Source: JACQGZ01 sp036004665 (GTDB lineage: Bacteria; Sysuimicrobiota; Sysuimicrobiia; Sysuimicrobiales; Humicultoraceae). From it: a stretch of 64,000 nucleotides of DNA. This document shows positions 34,366-41,898 of this stretch, piece by piece. Location of the stretch: assembly GCA_036004665.1 (NCBI GenBank), contig DASYRG010000029.1, positions 1 to 64,000 of the forward strand, given 5' to 3'. Each line of letters opens with the position of its first letter. The first letter of the stretch is position 1. The position numbers and the translations under genes were made by a program. The notes beneath the pieces are model-generated. The model ran no database searches. It worked only from the letters and a program-made list of their open reading frames with translations, and was not told the origin of the DNA.

Positions 34366-35237
34366 AGGCCGCGACGGGGGACTCGCGGGTGGCTGTGAAG
34401 CTGGCGCAGGGCACGATCGGGCGCCCGGTGACAATGACCGGGGTCGGCCTGCACACGGGGGCGCCGGTGCGCCTCCGGCTGGAGGCGGCCCCGCCCGGCA
34501 GCGGAATCGTTTTTCGCCGCCTCGATCGCCCCGAAACCGCGGCCATCGGCGCCACCCTCGCGGCGGTGTGGGAGACGCGCCGCGGCGTCACGCTCCGCTC
34601 CGGCGACGGGACGGTGGCCACCGTGGAACACCTGCTCTCAGCCGCGGTCGGAATGGGGATCGACAACCTTCGCGTCGAGGTCGAGGGGCCGGAACTCCCG
34701 GCGCTGGACGGCAGCGCCGCCGGCTTTACGCGGGCGCTCGAGGAGGGGGGGCGCGTGGATCAGCGCGCGCCCGCGCGGGAGATCCGCCTGGGAGCCTGCG
34801 AGGTTGTCGAGGGGCAGAGCCGGGCCATGACGAGTCCCGGGGAAGAGTCACGGTTCGCCTACACGGTGGAGCTGCCGGCGCCGCTGGGGAGGATGGTCTT
34901 CTCCGCAAGCCTGGAGGGCTACCGCGAAGATATCGCTCCGGCGCGCACCTGGGGATTCGCCGCAGACGCCGCCGCGCTCGAAGCGGCGGGCCTGGCCCGC
35001 GGGGCGTCGCTGGAGAACGTGCTGGTGATCGGGGCGGAGGGGTACATCAACGCGCCGCGCTTCTCTGACGAGCCGGCCCGTCACAAGGTTCTCGACCTGA
35101 TCGGCGACCTGGCGCTCCTGGGGGCGAGAGTGCGGGGGCACGTGGCGGTCACCGCCGGCGGGCACAGTCTGCACCTGGCACTGGCCCGGGAGATCGCCCG
35201 CCGCTGGGGATCGGGCGCGGAGAGAGAGGTGGGGTGA
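34362..35237 (+). CDS. lpxC: UDP-3-O-acyl-N-acetylglucosamine deacetylase
   Basis: The committed zinc-dependent step of lipid A synthesis. A 291-residue protein: VTMTGVGLHTGAPVRLRLE, VATVEHLLSAAVGMGIDNLR (first zinc histidine), VEGPELPALDGSAAGF, ARHKVLDLIGDLALLG (zinc His and Asp) and AGGHSLHLALARE with the catalytic histidine. The length is typical and it is not fused to FabZ as in some bacteria, although fabZ follows directly. The GTG overlaps the previous stop. Confidence 0.96.
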   Translation: MKAATGDSRVAVKLAQGTIGRPVTMTGVGLHTGAPVRLRLEAAPPGSGIVFRRLDRPETAAIGATLAAVWETRRGVTLRSGDGTVATVEHLLSAAVGMGIDNLRVEVEGPELPALDGSAAGFTRALEEGGRVDQRAPAREIRLGACEVVEGQSRAMTSPGEESRFAYTVELPAPLGRMVFSASLEGYREDIAPARTWGFAADAAALEAAGLARGASLENVLVIGAEGYINAPRFSDEPARHKVLDLIGDLALLGARVRGHVAVTAGGHSLHLALAREIARRWGSGAEREVG

Positions 35238-35776
35238 TGGAAGAGGGCGGGCGGATGGATGCGGCACAGATTCTCACCATCCTGCCGCACCGCTATCCCT
35301 TCCTGCTGGTCGACCGGATTCTCGAGGTGGGAGAGCGTCGGATTGTGGGCATCAAGACTGTCACGGTCAACGAGCCCTTCTTTGCCGGCCATTTCCCGGG
35401 TCATCCGGTGATGCCGGGCGTGCTCATCGTGGAGGCGATGGCGCAGGTGGGGGCCTGCCTCATCCTGAACCGACCGCACCTGCAGGGCCGCGTGGCCTAC
35501 TTCGCCGGTATCGACCACTGCCGCTTCCGCCGCATGGTCATCCCGGGCGACACGCTGCGCATTGAGGTGGAGGTGCGCGCCCTGCGCGGTCGAATCGGCA
35601 AGCTCTGGGCGACCGCACGGGTGGGCGACGACCCCGCGGCCGAAGCCGAGATTACGTTTGCCCTCCCCGAAGCTGAAGTGGGTGCCCTCCCCGAATCTGA
35701 AGTGGGTGCCGTCCCCGAACCCGACGTGAGCCTCCCCGAACGACGCCCAGTACCCTCAGAGGACGGCGGAGGGTGA
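35237..35776 (+). CDS. fabZ: 3-hydroxyacyl-ACP dehydratase FabZ
   Basis: Dehydrates 3-hydroxyacyl-ACP in fatty-acid elongation, competing with LpxA/LpxD for the same substrate. Motifs are LPHRYPFLLVDRI, the active-site histidine in NEPFFAGHFPGHPVMPGVLI (near residue 55) and glutamate in VEAMAQVGA. Normal FabZ ends near residue 145; here a ~35-residue tail contains eight-residue repeats (LPEAEVGA, LPESEVGA, VPEPDVS). I choose ATG 35237, which overlaps the lpxC stop, over GTG 35234. Confidence 0.95.
   Translation: MEEGGRMDAAQILTILPHRYPFLLVDRILEVGERRIVGIKTVTVNEPFFAGHFPGHPVMPGVLIVEAMAQVGACLILNRPHLQGRVAYFAGIDHCRFRRMVIPGDTLRIEVEVRALRGRIGKLWATARVGDDPAAEAEITFALPEAEVGALPESEVGAVPEPDVSLPERRPVPSEDGGG
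35662..35731 (+). repeat. 24-bp in-frame tandem repeat in the 3' end of fabZ
   Basis: Two near-identical 24-bp copies (35662-35685 and 35686-35709) differ by one or two bases, followed by a diverged 22-bp third copy. Each begins CCTCCCCGAA or similar and encodes an acidic eight-residue repeat, extending the FabZ C-terminus. Confidence 0.85.
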
Positions 35777-36630
35777 GCGCGCCGCGCCGCGCCGCGGCGG
35801 CAGCCTCGGTCCCGGAGATCCATCCCACGGCGGTCGTGGCCCCGGGAGCCCACCTCGAGGCGGGCGTGGTGGTCGGTCCCTATGCCGTAGTGGGAGAGGA
35901 CGTGACCATCGGCGCCGGCACGCGCATCGGACCGCACGTGGTGATCGAGGAGGGCGTCCGCATCGGCCGGGACAACGTCATTTCGACGGGCACGATCATC
36001 GGCTGCCTCCCCCAGGATCGCAAGTTCCTCGGCGAACGCAGCCACGTCGTCATCGGGGACCGCAACCTCATCCGCGAGTACGCGTCGATCAGCCGTGCCA
36101 CCGGCGCCGGGGAAGCGACGACGATCGGCAGCGACAACTTCGTCATGTCCTACGTGCGCATCGACCACAACGCGCGACTGGGGAACCGCGTCGTCCTGGT
36201 CGGCGGCTCGATGGTCGCCGGGCACGTCGAGGTGGACGACGACGCTTACGTCAGTGGGATGACGGGGCTGCACCAGTTCGTGCGGGTGGGGCGGCTGGCC
36301 ATGATCGGCGGGTACACGATGCTGCGGCAGGATTGCCCACCGTTCATCCTGGTCACCGGGGTGCCGGGACGCGCCCGGGCGCTGAACCTGGTGGGTCTGA
36401 GGCGAAACGGCGTCGCGGCGGCGGACCGCTCGGCGCTGCGCCGGGCGTTTCACATCTTTTACCAATCGCAGTTGGGGAGAACGCGGGCACTGGCCGCACT
36501 GGTGGACGAACTCGGCGACCATCCCCTGGTCAGGGAACTCATCGACTTCCTTCAGACATCCCGCGGCAGCCGCCGCGGGTTGGTGCGATGGTCGGGACAG
36601 ACCGAGCCGGAGAGCGACCCCGAGCCGTAG
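35773..36630 (+). CDS. lpxA: UDP-N-acetylglucosamine O-acyltransferase
   Basis: LpxA performs the first acylation of UDP-GlcNAc for lipid A. The 285-residue protein has hexapeptide beta-helix repeats from IHPTAVVAPGAHLEAGVVVG, the conserved GCLPQDRKFLGERSHVVIGD and IREYASISRAT, the catalytic region MSYVRIDHNARLGN, and GMTGLHQFVRVGRLAMIGGY. A helical C-terminal domain follows. The GTG start overlaps the fabZ stop. The product runs ~20 residues past the usual end, overlapping lpxI. Confidence 0.96.
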   Translation: MSAPRRAAAAASVPEIHPTAVVAPGAHLEAGVVVGPYAVVGEDVTIGAGTRIGPHVVIEEGVRIGRDNVISTGTIIGCLPQDRKFLGERSHVVIGDRNLIREYASISRATGAGEATTIGSDNFVMSYVRIDHNARLGNRVVLVGGSMVAGHVEVDDDAYVSGMTGLHQFVRVGRLAMIGGYTMLRQDCPPFILVTGVPGRARALNLVGLRRNGVAAADRSALRRAFHIFYQSQLGRTRALAALVDELGDHPLVRELIDFLQTSRGSRRGLVRWSGQTEPESDPEP

Positions 36631-37442
36631 GGCTACTGGCGGGGGAGGGGCGCCTGCCGGAGGTGCTGGCGGAGGGGGTCCGCCGCGCCGGAGGGACCCT
36701 TGTTTGCGTACAGATGGCCGGGTCAAGTCCGCTCCTCAAATCGACCGCCGACGTCTTTGCGCGGATGGAGCCCGGCGACTGGGAGCGACTGTTCGACATC
36801 TGGAAGGCGCACGGGGTGAGTGAGGTTCTGCTGGCCGGGCGCTTCAACCGGGTCGCGCTGCCCGCCGCCCTCGCCGGAGGCGACGAGGCCGCCCGTGCCT
36901 TCCTGGCGCAGCACTCCGAGCGGGGCGATCAGCACTTCCTCCAGACGTTTGCCAGGATGCTGGGGGGGATGGGCATCGCCGTCATCGACCAGCGGACCTA
37001 TGCGCGGGACCTGATCCCCGGACCGGGCCGGCTGGCCGGATCTCCTCTCTCCTCCGAAGAGGAGCGGGACGTGGCCCTGGGGCTTGGCGTGGCCCGGACG
37101 CTGGCGGAGCAGGAGGTCGGCCAGACCCTCATCCTCAAGGGAGGGGTGATGCTGGCGGTGGAGGCGGCTGAGGGGACTGACGCGGCCATCCGTCGCGGAG
37201 GCGCAATGGCTCCGGCGGCCGTGGTGGTCAAGGTCAGCCGCCCCCGTCAGGACCCCCGCTTCGATCTGCCGACGATTGGGCCGGAGACGGTGGAGGCGAT
37301 GGCGGCCGTCCGGGCAAGAGTTCTCGCCGTCGAAGCGGGGCGCACTATCGTCCTCGCCAGGGAGACGCTGGCCGCGGCGGCGGTGCAGGCCCGCATCACC
37401 GTCACCGCCGTCGAGGCGCCGCCGCTGCCTGGTGTCCCCTAG
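36588..37442 (+). CDS. lpxI: UDP-2,3-diacylglucosamine pyrophosphatase LpxI
   Basis: LpxI replaces LpxH in many non-gammaproteobacterial genomes, cleaving UDP-diacylglucosamine to lipid X. The ~284-residue protein shows LLAGEGRLPEVLAEGVRRAG near the N-terminus, LKSTADVFARMEPGDWERLF, LILKGGVMLAVEAAEGTDAA (the conserved substrate-site EGTD) and PRQDPRFDLPTIGPET. The best start is ATG 36588, inside the last 43 bp of lpxA. Upstream codons in frame are lpxA shadow. Confidence 0.94.
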   Translation: MVGTDRAGERPRAVGLLAGEGRLPEVLAEGVRRAGGTLVCVQMAGSSPLLKSTADVFARMEPGDWERLFDIWKAHGVSEVLLAGRFNRVALPAALAGGDEAARAFLAQHSERGDQHFLQTFARMLGGMGIAVIDQRTYARDLIPGPGRLAGSPLSSEEERDVALGLGVARTLAEQEVGQTLILKGGVMLAVEAAEGTDAAIRRGGAMAPAAVVVKVSRPRQDPRFDLPTIGPETVEAMAAVRARVLAVEAGRTIVLARETLAAAAVQARITVTAVEAPPLPGVP

Positions 37443-38655
37443 CCTCTTTCTCGTCGCCGGCGAGGTGTCCGGCGACATCTATGGGGCCGATCTCATCGCC
37501 GCCCTCCGCCGGCGCCGCCCCGACCTCGCGCTGATCGCCGTGGGCGGACCGCGGATGGAGGCGGCCGGGGCGCGACGCGTCCTCTCGAGCGAGGAGTGGG
37601 GCCTCATCGGGTGGCTGGAGGCGCTGCCCCGGGTGCCGGTTTTTCTCCGCCGCCGGGCCGCGGTGACCCGAGCGATCCAGTCCGCCGACCCCGCCGCCGT
37701 CGTGCTAATCGATTTCCCCGGCTTCAACCTGTCACTGGCCCGCCGGCTGGCGGGGCGGAGGCCGGTGGCCTACTTCATGCCGCCGATGGTCTCGACACGC
37801 CGCGGCGATCGGGCCGGCCGCATCGCGCGCCTGGGATTGCGGCTGCTCGCGGCCTTCCCGTTCGAAGCCGAGGCCTACCGGCGCGCCGGGGCCGACGTGG
37901 TTTTCATCGGTCATCCCGCGCTCGACCGCGTGCGCCCCAGCGCCGATCGGACCGGCGTCCGCGCCCGGCTGGGCGTGACACCCGACGCGCCGGTCGTGGC
38001 CCTATTACCCGGGAGCCGCCGCCAGGAACTGGCCCGCCATCTCCCCATCATGGTCGAGGCGCTCTCGCTCGTGAGGCGGCGCGTCCCGCAGGTCCGGGCC
38101 GTCCTGCCCGTCGCGGCGCGGCTGTTCCAACCCGTTGTTGAACGGTTGGTCGCCGCCTCCCCGGTGCCGGTCGCGCTCGTGCCGGGCGGGACCCAGGAGG
38201 GCTATGACGCGCTGTCGGTCAGCGATTTCGCCGTGGTCGCGTCGGGGACGGCGACGCTGGAAGCGATGTGCCTGGGGCTTCCCATGCTGGTCGTGTACCG
38301 TGTTTCGGCGCTCACCGCTTGGTATGCGAGGCGGTTCGTGGTCGCTGTCTCCACCGCCGCGCTGCCCTCGCTGCTGGCGGGGCGTCCCGTAGTGCCGGAG
38401 CTGCTGCAGGAGGCGTTCACCGCCGAGGCGGTGGCGGCGATGGTCTTGGCGTGGCTGGCCGACGCAGCCGGCCGAGCGGCGCTGTCCGCGGAACTGCTCG
38501 CTCTCCGCGGCCGTCTCGGTGAGGGAGGGGCTGCCGAGCGCGCCGCCGAGGAGATCCTGCGCCTGACGCCGCGGTCCGGCCCGACGCCAGATCCCCTGTC
38601 GCCTGTCTCACTCGGAGCGGCCGCGGGCCCGACCAGAGGAACCCCGGCGCCGTGA
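37432..38655 (+). CDS. lpxB: Lipid-A-disaccharide synthase
   Basis: LpxB is a GT19 glycosyltransferase joining lipid X and UDP-diacylglucosamine. The 407-residue protein has LFLVAGEVSGDIYGADLIAA, IDFPGFNLSLA, LLPGSRRQELARHLPIMVEA and FAVVASGTATLEAMCLGLPM, all typical. The loop usually reading YYVSPQVWAW is instead VAYFMPPMVSTRRGDR, as in some deep-branching homologs. The start is GTG 37432, overlapping the lpxI stop. The C-terminal ~25 residues are low complexity. Confidence 0.95.
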   Translation: MSPSLFLVAGEVSGDIYGADLIAALRRRRPDLALIAVGGPRMEAAGARRVLSSEEWGLIGWLEALPRVPVFLRRRAAVTRAIQSADPAAVVLIDFPGFNLSLARRLAGRRPVAYFMPPMVSTRRGDRAGRIARLGLRLLAAFPFEAEAYRRAGADVVFIGHPALDRVRPSADRTGVRARLGVTPDAPVVALLPGSRRQELARHLPIMVEALSLVRRRVPQVRAVLPVAARLFQPVVERLVAASPVPVALVPGGTQEGYDALSVSDFAVVASGTATLEAMCLGLPMLVVYRVSALTAWYARRFVVAVSTAALPSLLAGRPVVPELLQEAFTAEAVAAMVLAWLADAAGRAALSAELLALRGRLGEGGAAERAAEEILRLTPRSGPTPDPLSPVSLGAAAGPTRGTPAP

Positions 38656-39260
38656 GCCGGCGTGCCCTTGCGGCGATCGCCGCAGCCGCGGTCCTTCTGG
38701 CGGGACTCTGGGCGGTCATGAGGAGTGGTCCTCCCGCGGTCCGCGGACCCGGAAGCGCACCGTCTTCTCCGCCCCCGAGCCCGGCGGCTGCGAGGCCGTC
38801 GGCGATCTCGCGGGCGACGGCGACGCCCGCGCTCCCATCGATCAGGATCGAGGAGAGCCGGATCCGCGGCGCCGATCCCGCCGGTCGGGTACAGTGGGAA
38901 CTGCGGGCGACCGGCCTCCAGGTAGACGCCGACCGTGAGGAGGTCCGCCTGACGGGCGTGGAGGGGACGTTTCTGGAGAAGGGCAAGCCCGCGGTTACCT
39001 TCATCGCCCCGCGCGCGCTCTTTGCCATGCAGACGCGGGACATTATCCTCACCGGGGGCGTACGCGCCCGCGCCGGCGACGATCGGTCGGTCGAGGCCCG
39101 GGAGATCCGCTACCTTGCCGCCCGACGTGTGCTGATCGCCAGCGGGGGCGTCCGCCTGATGCAAGAACGGATGATTGTGCGGGCCGACCGTCTGGAGAGC
39201 GACGTGGCTTTGCGGCGGACCCGGCTGACCGGGCACATCACCGTCACGATCAGGGAATGA
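38652..39260 (+). CDS. lptC: LptC-like LPS export periplasmic protein
   Basis: A 202-residue bitopic protein: an N-terminal membrane helix (about 5-23), a Pro/Ala-rich linker, then a beta-jellyroll LptC/OstA domain with IRIEESRIRGADPAGRVQWE, VRLTGVEGTFLEKGKPAVTF and DIILTGGVRARAGDDRSVEA. LptC takes LPS from LptB2FG and passes it to LptA. The GTG start overlaps the lpxB stop. Assignment rests on domain pattern and position directly before lptA. Confidence 0.85.
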   Translation: MSRRALAAIAAAAVLLAGLWAVMRSGPPAVRGPGSAPSSPPPSPAAARPSAISRATATPALPSIRIEESRIRGADPAGRVQWELRATGLQVDADREEVRLTGVEGTFLEKGKPAVTFIAPRALFAMQTRDIILTGGVRARAGDDRSVEAREIRYLAARRVLIASGGVRLMQERMIVRADRLESDVALRRTRLTGHITVTIRE

Positions 39261-39270
39261 AAAGGACGAG

Positions 39271-40113
39271 ATGACGCACAGGCGTGCGGCACTGCTCCTG
39301 GCAGCCGGCCTGGTGATGGCGGTCCTGCTCCCACCCTCGGGCGCAGCGGCTGAATCCGCTCTCCCCACCGCACAAGGGTTGCCGATAGAAGTGAGCGGCG
39401 CCGCTTTTGCGGAGTTCGACTCGCGCGCCGGCACCTGGATTCTGCGGGGCGCTCCCGTCGTGATCACGCGGGGACCAACGCGGTTGGAGGCGGCGCAGAT
39501 TCGCTACGCGGAGCGCGCCGGTATCGCCGTGGCCTCCGGAGGGGTGGTCGTGCGTCATGAAACGATGACGCTGCGATCGCGAGAGGCGGAGGGGCGGTTG
39601 CGGGAACAGGTCGTCGTCGCGCAGGGCGATGTGGCGGTGACGGAGCGTCGCCCCGAAGGGGAGGCCCGGCTCACCGGCGGGCGGGTGGAGGTCTTTCTGG
39701 CCGAGCGGCGAGCCGAGGCCACCGGCCGGCCTCTCCTCAGCCATCGCGGCGGGCAGCTGACCGCCGAGCGCATCAGCTACGACTGGAGAGCGCAGACAGC
39801 GGCGGCCACCGGCGGCGCCGCCCTGGTCCTGCCGGAAGGGCGGATGAGCGCCGACCGCATGACGGCGGCCCTCGCCGCCGAAACCCTGGAGGCGACCGGA
39901 GGAGTGCGCCTCTCCAGCCAGGACGTGGTGGCCACCGCGCCCCGTGGGCTCGTTGACCGGCGGGGGGGGACAGCGCTGTTGTCCGGGGGCGTCCTGGTCC
40001 GCCGCGGTCCCGATACCCTCTCCGCCGAGACGGTGACCGTCGACCTGCGCACGCGTCGGATCGTCGCCACCGGCGCGCCCCGCCTTGTGATCGGCAGCGC
40101 CGGAGGGAATTGA
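39271..40113 (+). CDS. lptA: LptA/OstA-family periplasmic LPS-bridge protein
   Basis: A 280-residue exported protein with a signal peptide (about 1-29, GAAAESA). It carries several OstA-like strand repeats: ITRGPTRLEAAQIRYAERAG, VASGGVVVRHETMTLRSREA, ERISYDWRAQTAAATGGAAL. LptA forms the beta-jellyroll bridge to the outer membrane. It is longer than E. coli LptA (185 aa), consistent with a second jellyroll. Ten bases separate it from lptC, and lptB follows after one base. Confidence 0.85.
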   Translation: MTHRRAALLLAAGLVMAVLLPPSGAAAESALPTAQGLPIEVSGAAFAEFDSRAGTWILRGAPVVITRGPTRLEAAQIRYAERAGIAVASGGVVVRHETMTLRSREAEGRLREQVVVAQGDVAVTERRPEGEARLTGGRVEVFLAERRAEATGRPLLSHRGGQLTAERISYDWRAQTAAATGGAALVLPEGRMSADRMTAALAAETLEATGGVRLSSQDVVATAPRGLVDRRGGTALLSGGVLVRRGPDTLSAETVTVDLRTRRIVATGAPRLVIGSAGGN

Positions 40114-40114
40114 G

Positions 40115-40831
40115 GTGCTAGCCGCGCGGGGATTGGTCAAACGGTACGGCGCCCGGACGGTCGTCAACGGGATCACCCTGACGGTGGAACGGGGGCAGAT
40201 CATCGGCCTGCTGGGGCCGAACGGCGCTGGGAAGACGACCACTTTTTATATTATGGTCGGGCTGGTCCGGCCCGACCGGGGCGAGGTGTGGCTGGACGAG
40301 TCGGAACTCACGCACCGCCCCGTCCACGAACGGGCACGCGCGGGGATCGGCTACCTCGCCCAGGACCCCTCGGTCTTCCGCGGCCTCACCGTCGAGGAGA
40401 ACATCCTTGTCGTCCTCGAGGCCAACGGCAAGGCGCCGCAGGCGCGGGCCGCGGTGCTGGAGCACCTGCTGGAGGAGTTCGGGCTGCAGACCGTGCGGCG
40501 CCAGGTGGGCGCCTCCCTGTCTGGTGGTGAACGGCGCCGGGTCGAGATTGCGCGGGTGCTCGCCATGGAGCCCGCCTACATCCTTCTCGACGAGCCCTTC
40601 ACCGGGATCGACCCCAAGTCGGTGGCGGAGATCCAGGAGGTCGTGCGCTACCTGCGCGCCCGAGGCCTGGGGGTGATCGTCACCGACCACAACGTCCGCG
40701 AGACCCTCGCCATCACCGACCGCTCCACCATCATCTACGACGGGTCGGAGCTCTTCACCGGCACCGCCGAGGAGATCATGGAGAGCCCCGAGGCGCGCCG
40801 CTTCTACCTGGGCGAGCGCTTCCAAATGTAA
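40115..40831 (+). CDS. lptB: LPS export ABC transporter ATPase LptB
   Basis: A 238-residue ABC ATPase: Walker A GPNGAGKTT (34-42), Q-loop region, signature LSGGERRRVEIARVLA, Walker B YILLDEPFTGIDP and the H-loop VTDHNVRETL. The overall pattern (GLLGPNGAGKTTTFYIMVGL, FTGIDPKSVAEIQEVVRYLR) is diagnostic of LptB among ABC ATPases. It powers LPS extraction with the permease at 40831. The start is GTG 40115 with GGAGGG upstream. It overlaps the permease gene by one base. Confidence 0.95.
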   Translation: MLAARGLVKRYGARTVVNGITLTVERGQIIGLLGPNGAGKTTTFYIMVGLVRPDRGEVWLDESELTHRPVHERARAGIGYLAQDPSVFRGLTVEENILVVLEANGKAPQARAAVLEHLLEEFGLQTVRRQVGASLSGGERRRVEIARVLAMEPAYILLDEPFTGIDPKSVAEIQEVVRYLRARGLGVIVTDHNVRETLAITDRSTIIYDGSELFTGTAEEIMESPEARRFYLGERFQM

Positions 40832-41898
40832 TGCCGATTCTTGACCGCTACATTATCCGGGAGGTCGGGGCGATCTTCCTGTTCGGCATCGCGCTCTTCA
40901 CGCTCATTCTCACCGTCAACCACATCTTTTTCCTCGCCCGCTTCGCCGCGACCGATCAGGTGGGCTTTGCGGTAGTGGCGCGGCTACTCCTGCTGCGGGT
41001 TCCCTACTTCCTCGCGTTCTCCCTGCCCATGGCGATGCTGCTTGGCACCCTCCTCACCTTTGGCCGCCTCTCCGACCGCAACGAGGTCGTGGCCATGCGC
41101 ACAAGTGGGATCAGCCTGATCCGTGTCGCCCTCCCCGTGCTGGCCGGAGGCGTCTTCGTCTCCCTCGCCGGGATCGCACTGAACGAATGGGTGGTGCCGC
41201 TGGCCGAGGAGCGCTACCGCACTGAGTTCCTCCAGGCGGGGTCGCGATCGCTGGCGCCGCAAGGCTATCTGCTCTTCCGGGAGCGGGACGGGGAGCGAGT
41301 CTCCGTCTACTATGCGCGCCGCGTGGCGGCCGACGGGGAGAGCATGGAAGGGCTGACCGCCAACCAGTTCGAGCGGGACCGGCTGGTCCGGGTGATCGAG
41401 GCGGCCCGCGCCCGCTACGGTCCCGACGGCTGGAAACTGGAGGACGGCACGATCCACCTCTTTGGCGGCCCGCAACTGGTGCAGGTGCGCTTTGAACGCA
41501 TCGATGCCGGCATCCGGCGGACGCCCCAGGAGATCCTTGTGGGGAGAAAGGACCCCTCGGAGATGACCATCGCCGAGCTGCGCGCCTACATGGGCATTCT
41601 CCGTCGCACCGGGGAATCGATCGCGCAGTACCTCGTCTGGCTGCACTCGCGGCTGGCCCTCCCCTCGAGCAGCCTGATCTTCGCCCTGCTGGCCGTCCCG
41701 CTGGGGTTGCGCCCCCATCGCTCCGGTTCCTCGATCGGGCTAGGGCTGACCATCGTCACCCTGCTGGTCTATTACCTGTTGATGAACACGACGCTGGCGT
41801 TGGGGCAGTCGGGCCGGCTCCCCCCGTCTCTGGCGGCTTGGTCCCCGAACCTCCTCATCGGCGCGGTGGGAGGCTATCTGCTGTGGCGGGCGCGCTAA
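40831..41898 (+). CDS. LptF/LptG family LPS export permease
   Basis: A 355-residue YjgP/YjgQ-family protein. Three N-terminal helices (from YIIREVGAIFLFGIALFTLI) lead to a periplasmic beta-jellyroll (about 120-250), and three C-terminal helices end at YLLWRAR. It works with LptB and LptC. Only one such permease is encoded in this cluster, so the transporter could be a homodimer or the partner could lie elsewhere. The ATG overlaps the lptB stop. I cannot say whether it is F or G. Confidence 0.92.
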   Translation: MPILDRYIIREVGAIFLFGIALFTLILTVNHIFFLARFAATDQVGFAVVARLLLLRVPYFLAFSLPMAMLLGTLLTFGRLSDRNEVVAMRTSGISLIRVALPVLAGGVFVSLAGIALNEWVVPLAEERYRTEFLQAGSRSLAPQGYLLFRERDGERVSVYYARRVAADGESMEGLTANQFERDRLVRVIEAARARYGPDGWKLEDGTIHLFGGPQLVQVRFERIDAGIRRTPQEILVGRKDPSEMTIAELRAYMGILRRTGESIAQYLVWLHSRLALPSSSLIFALLAVPLGLRPHRSGSSIGLGLTIVTLLVYYLLMNTTLALGQSGRLPPSLAAWSPNLLIGAVGGYLLWRAR

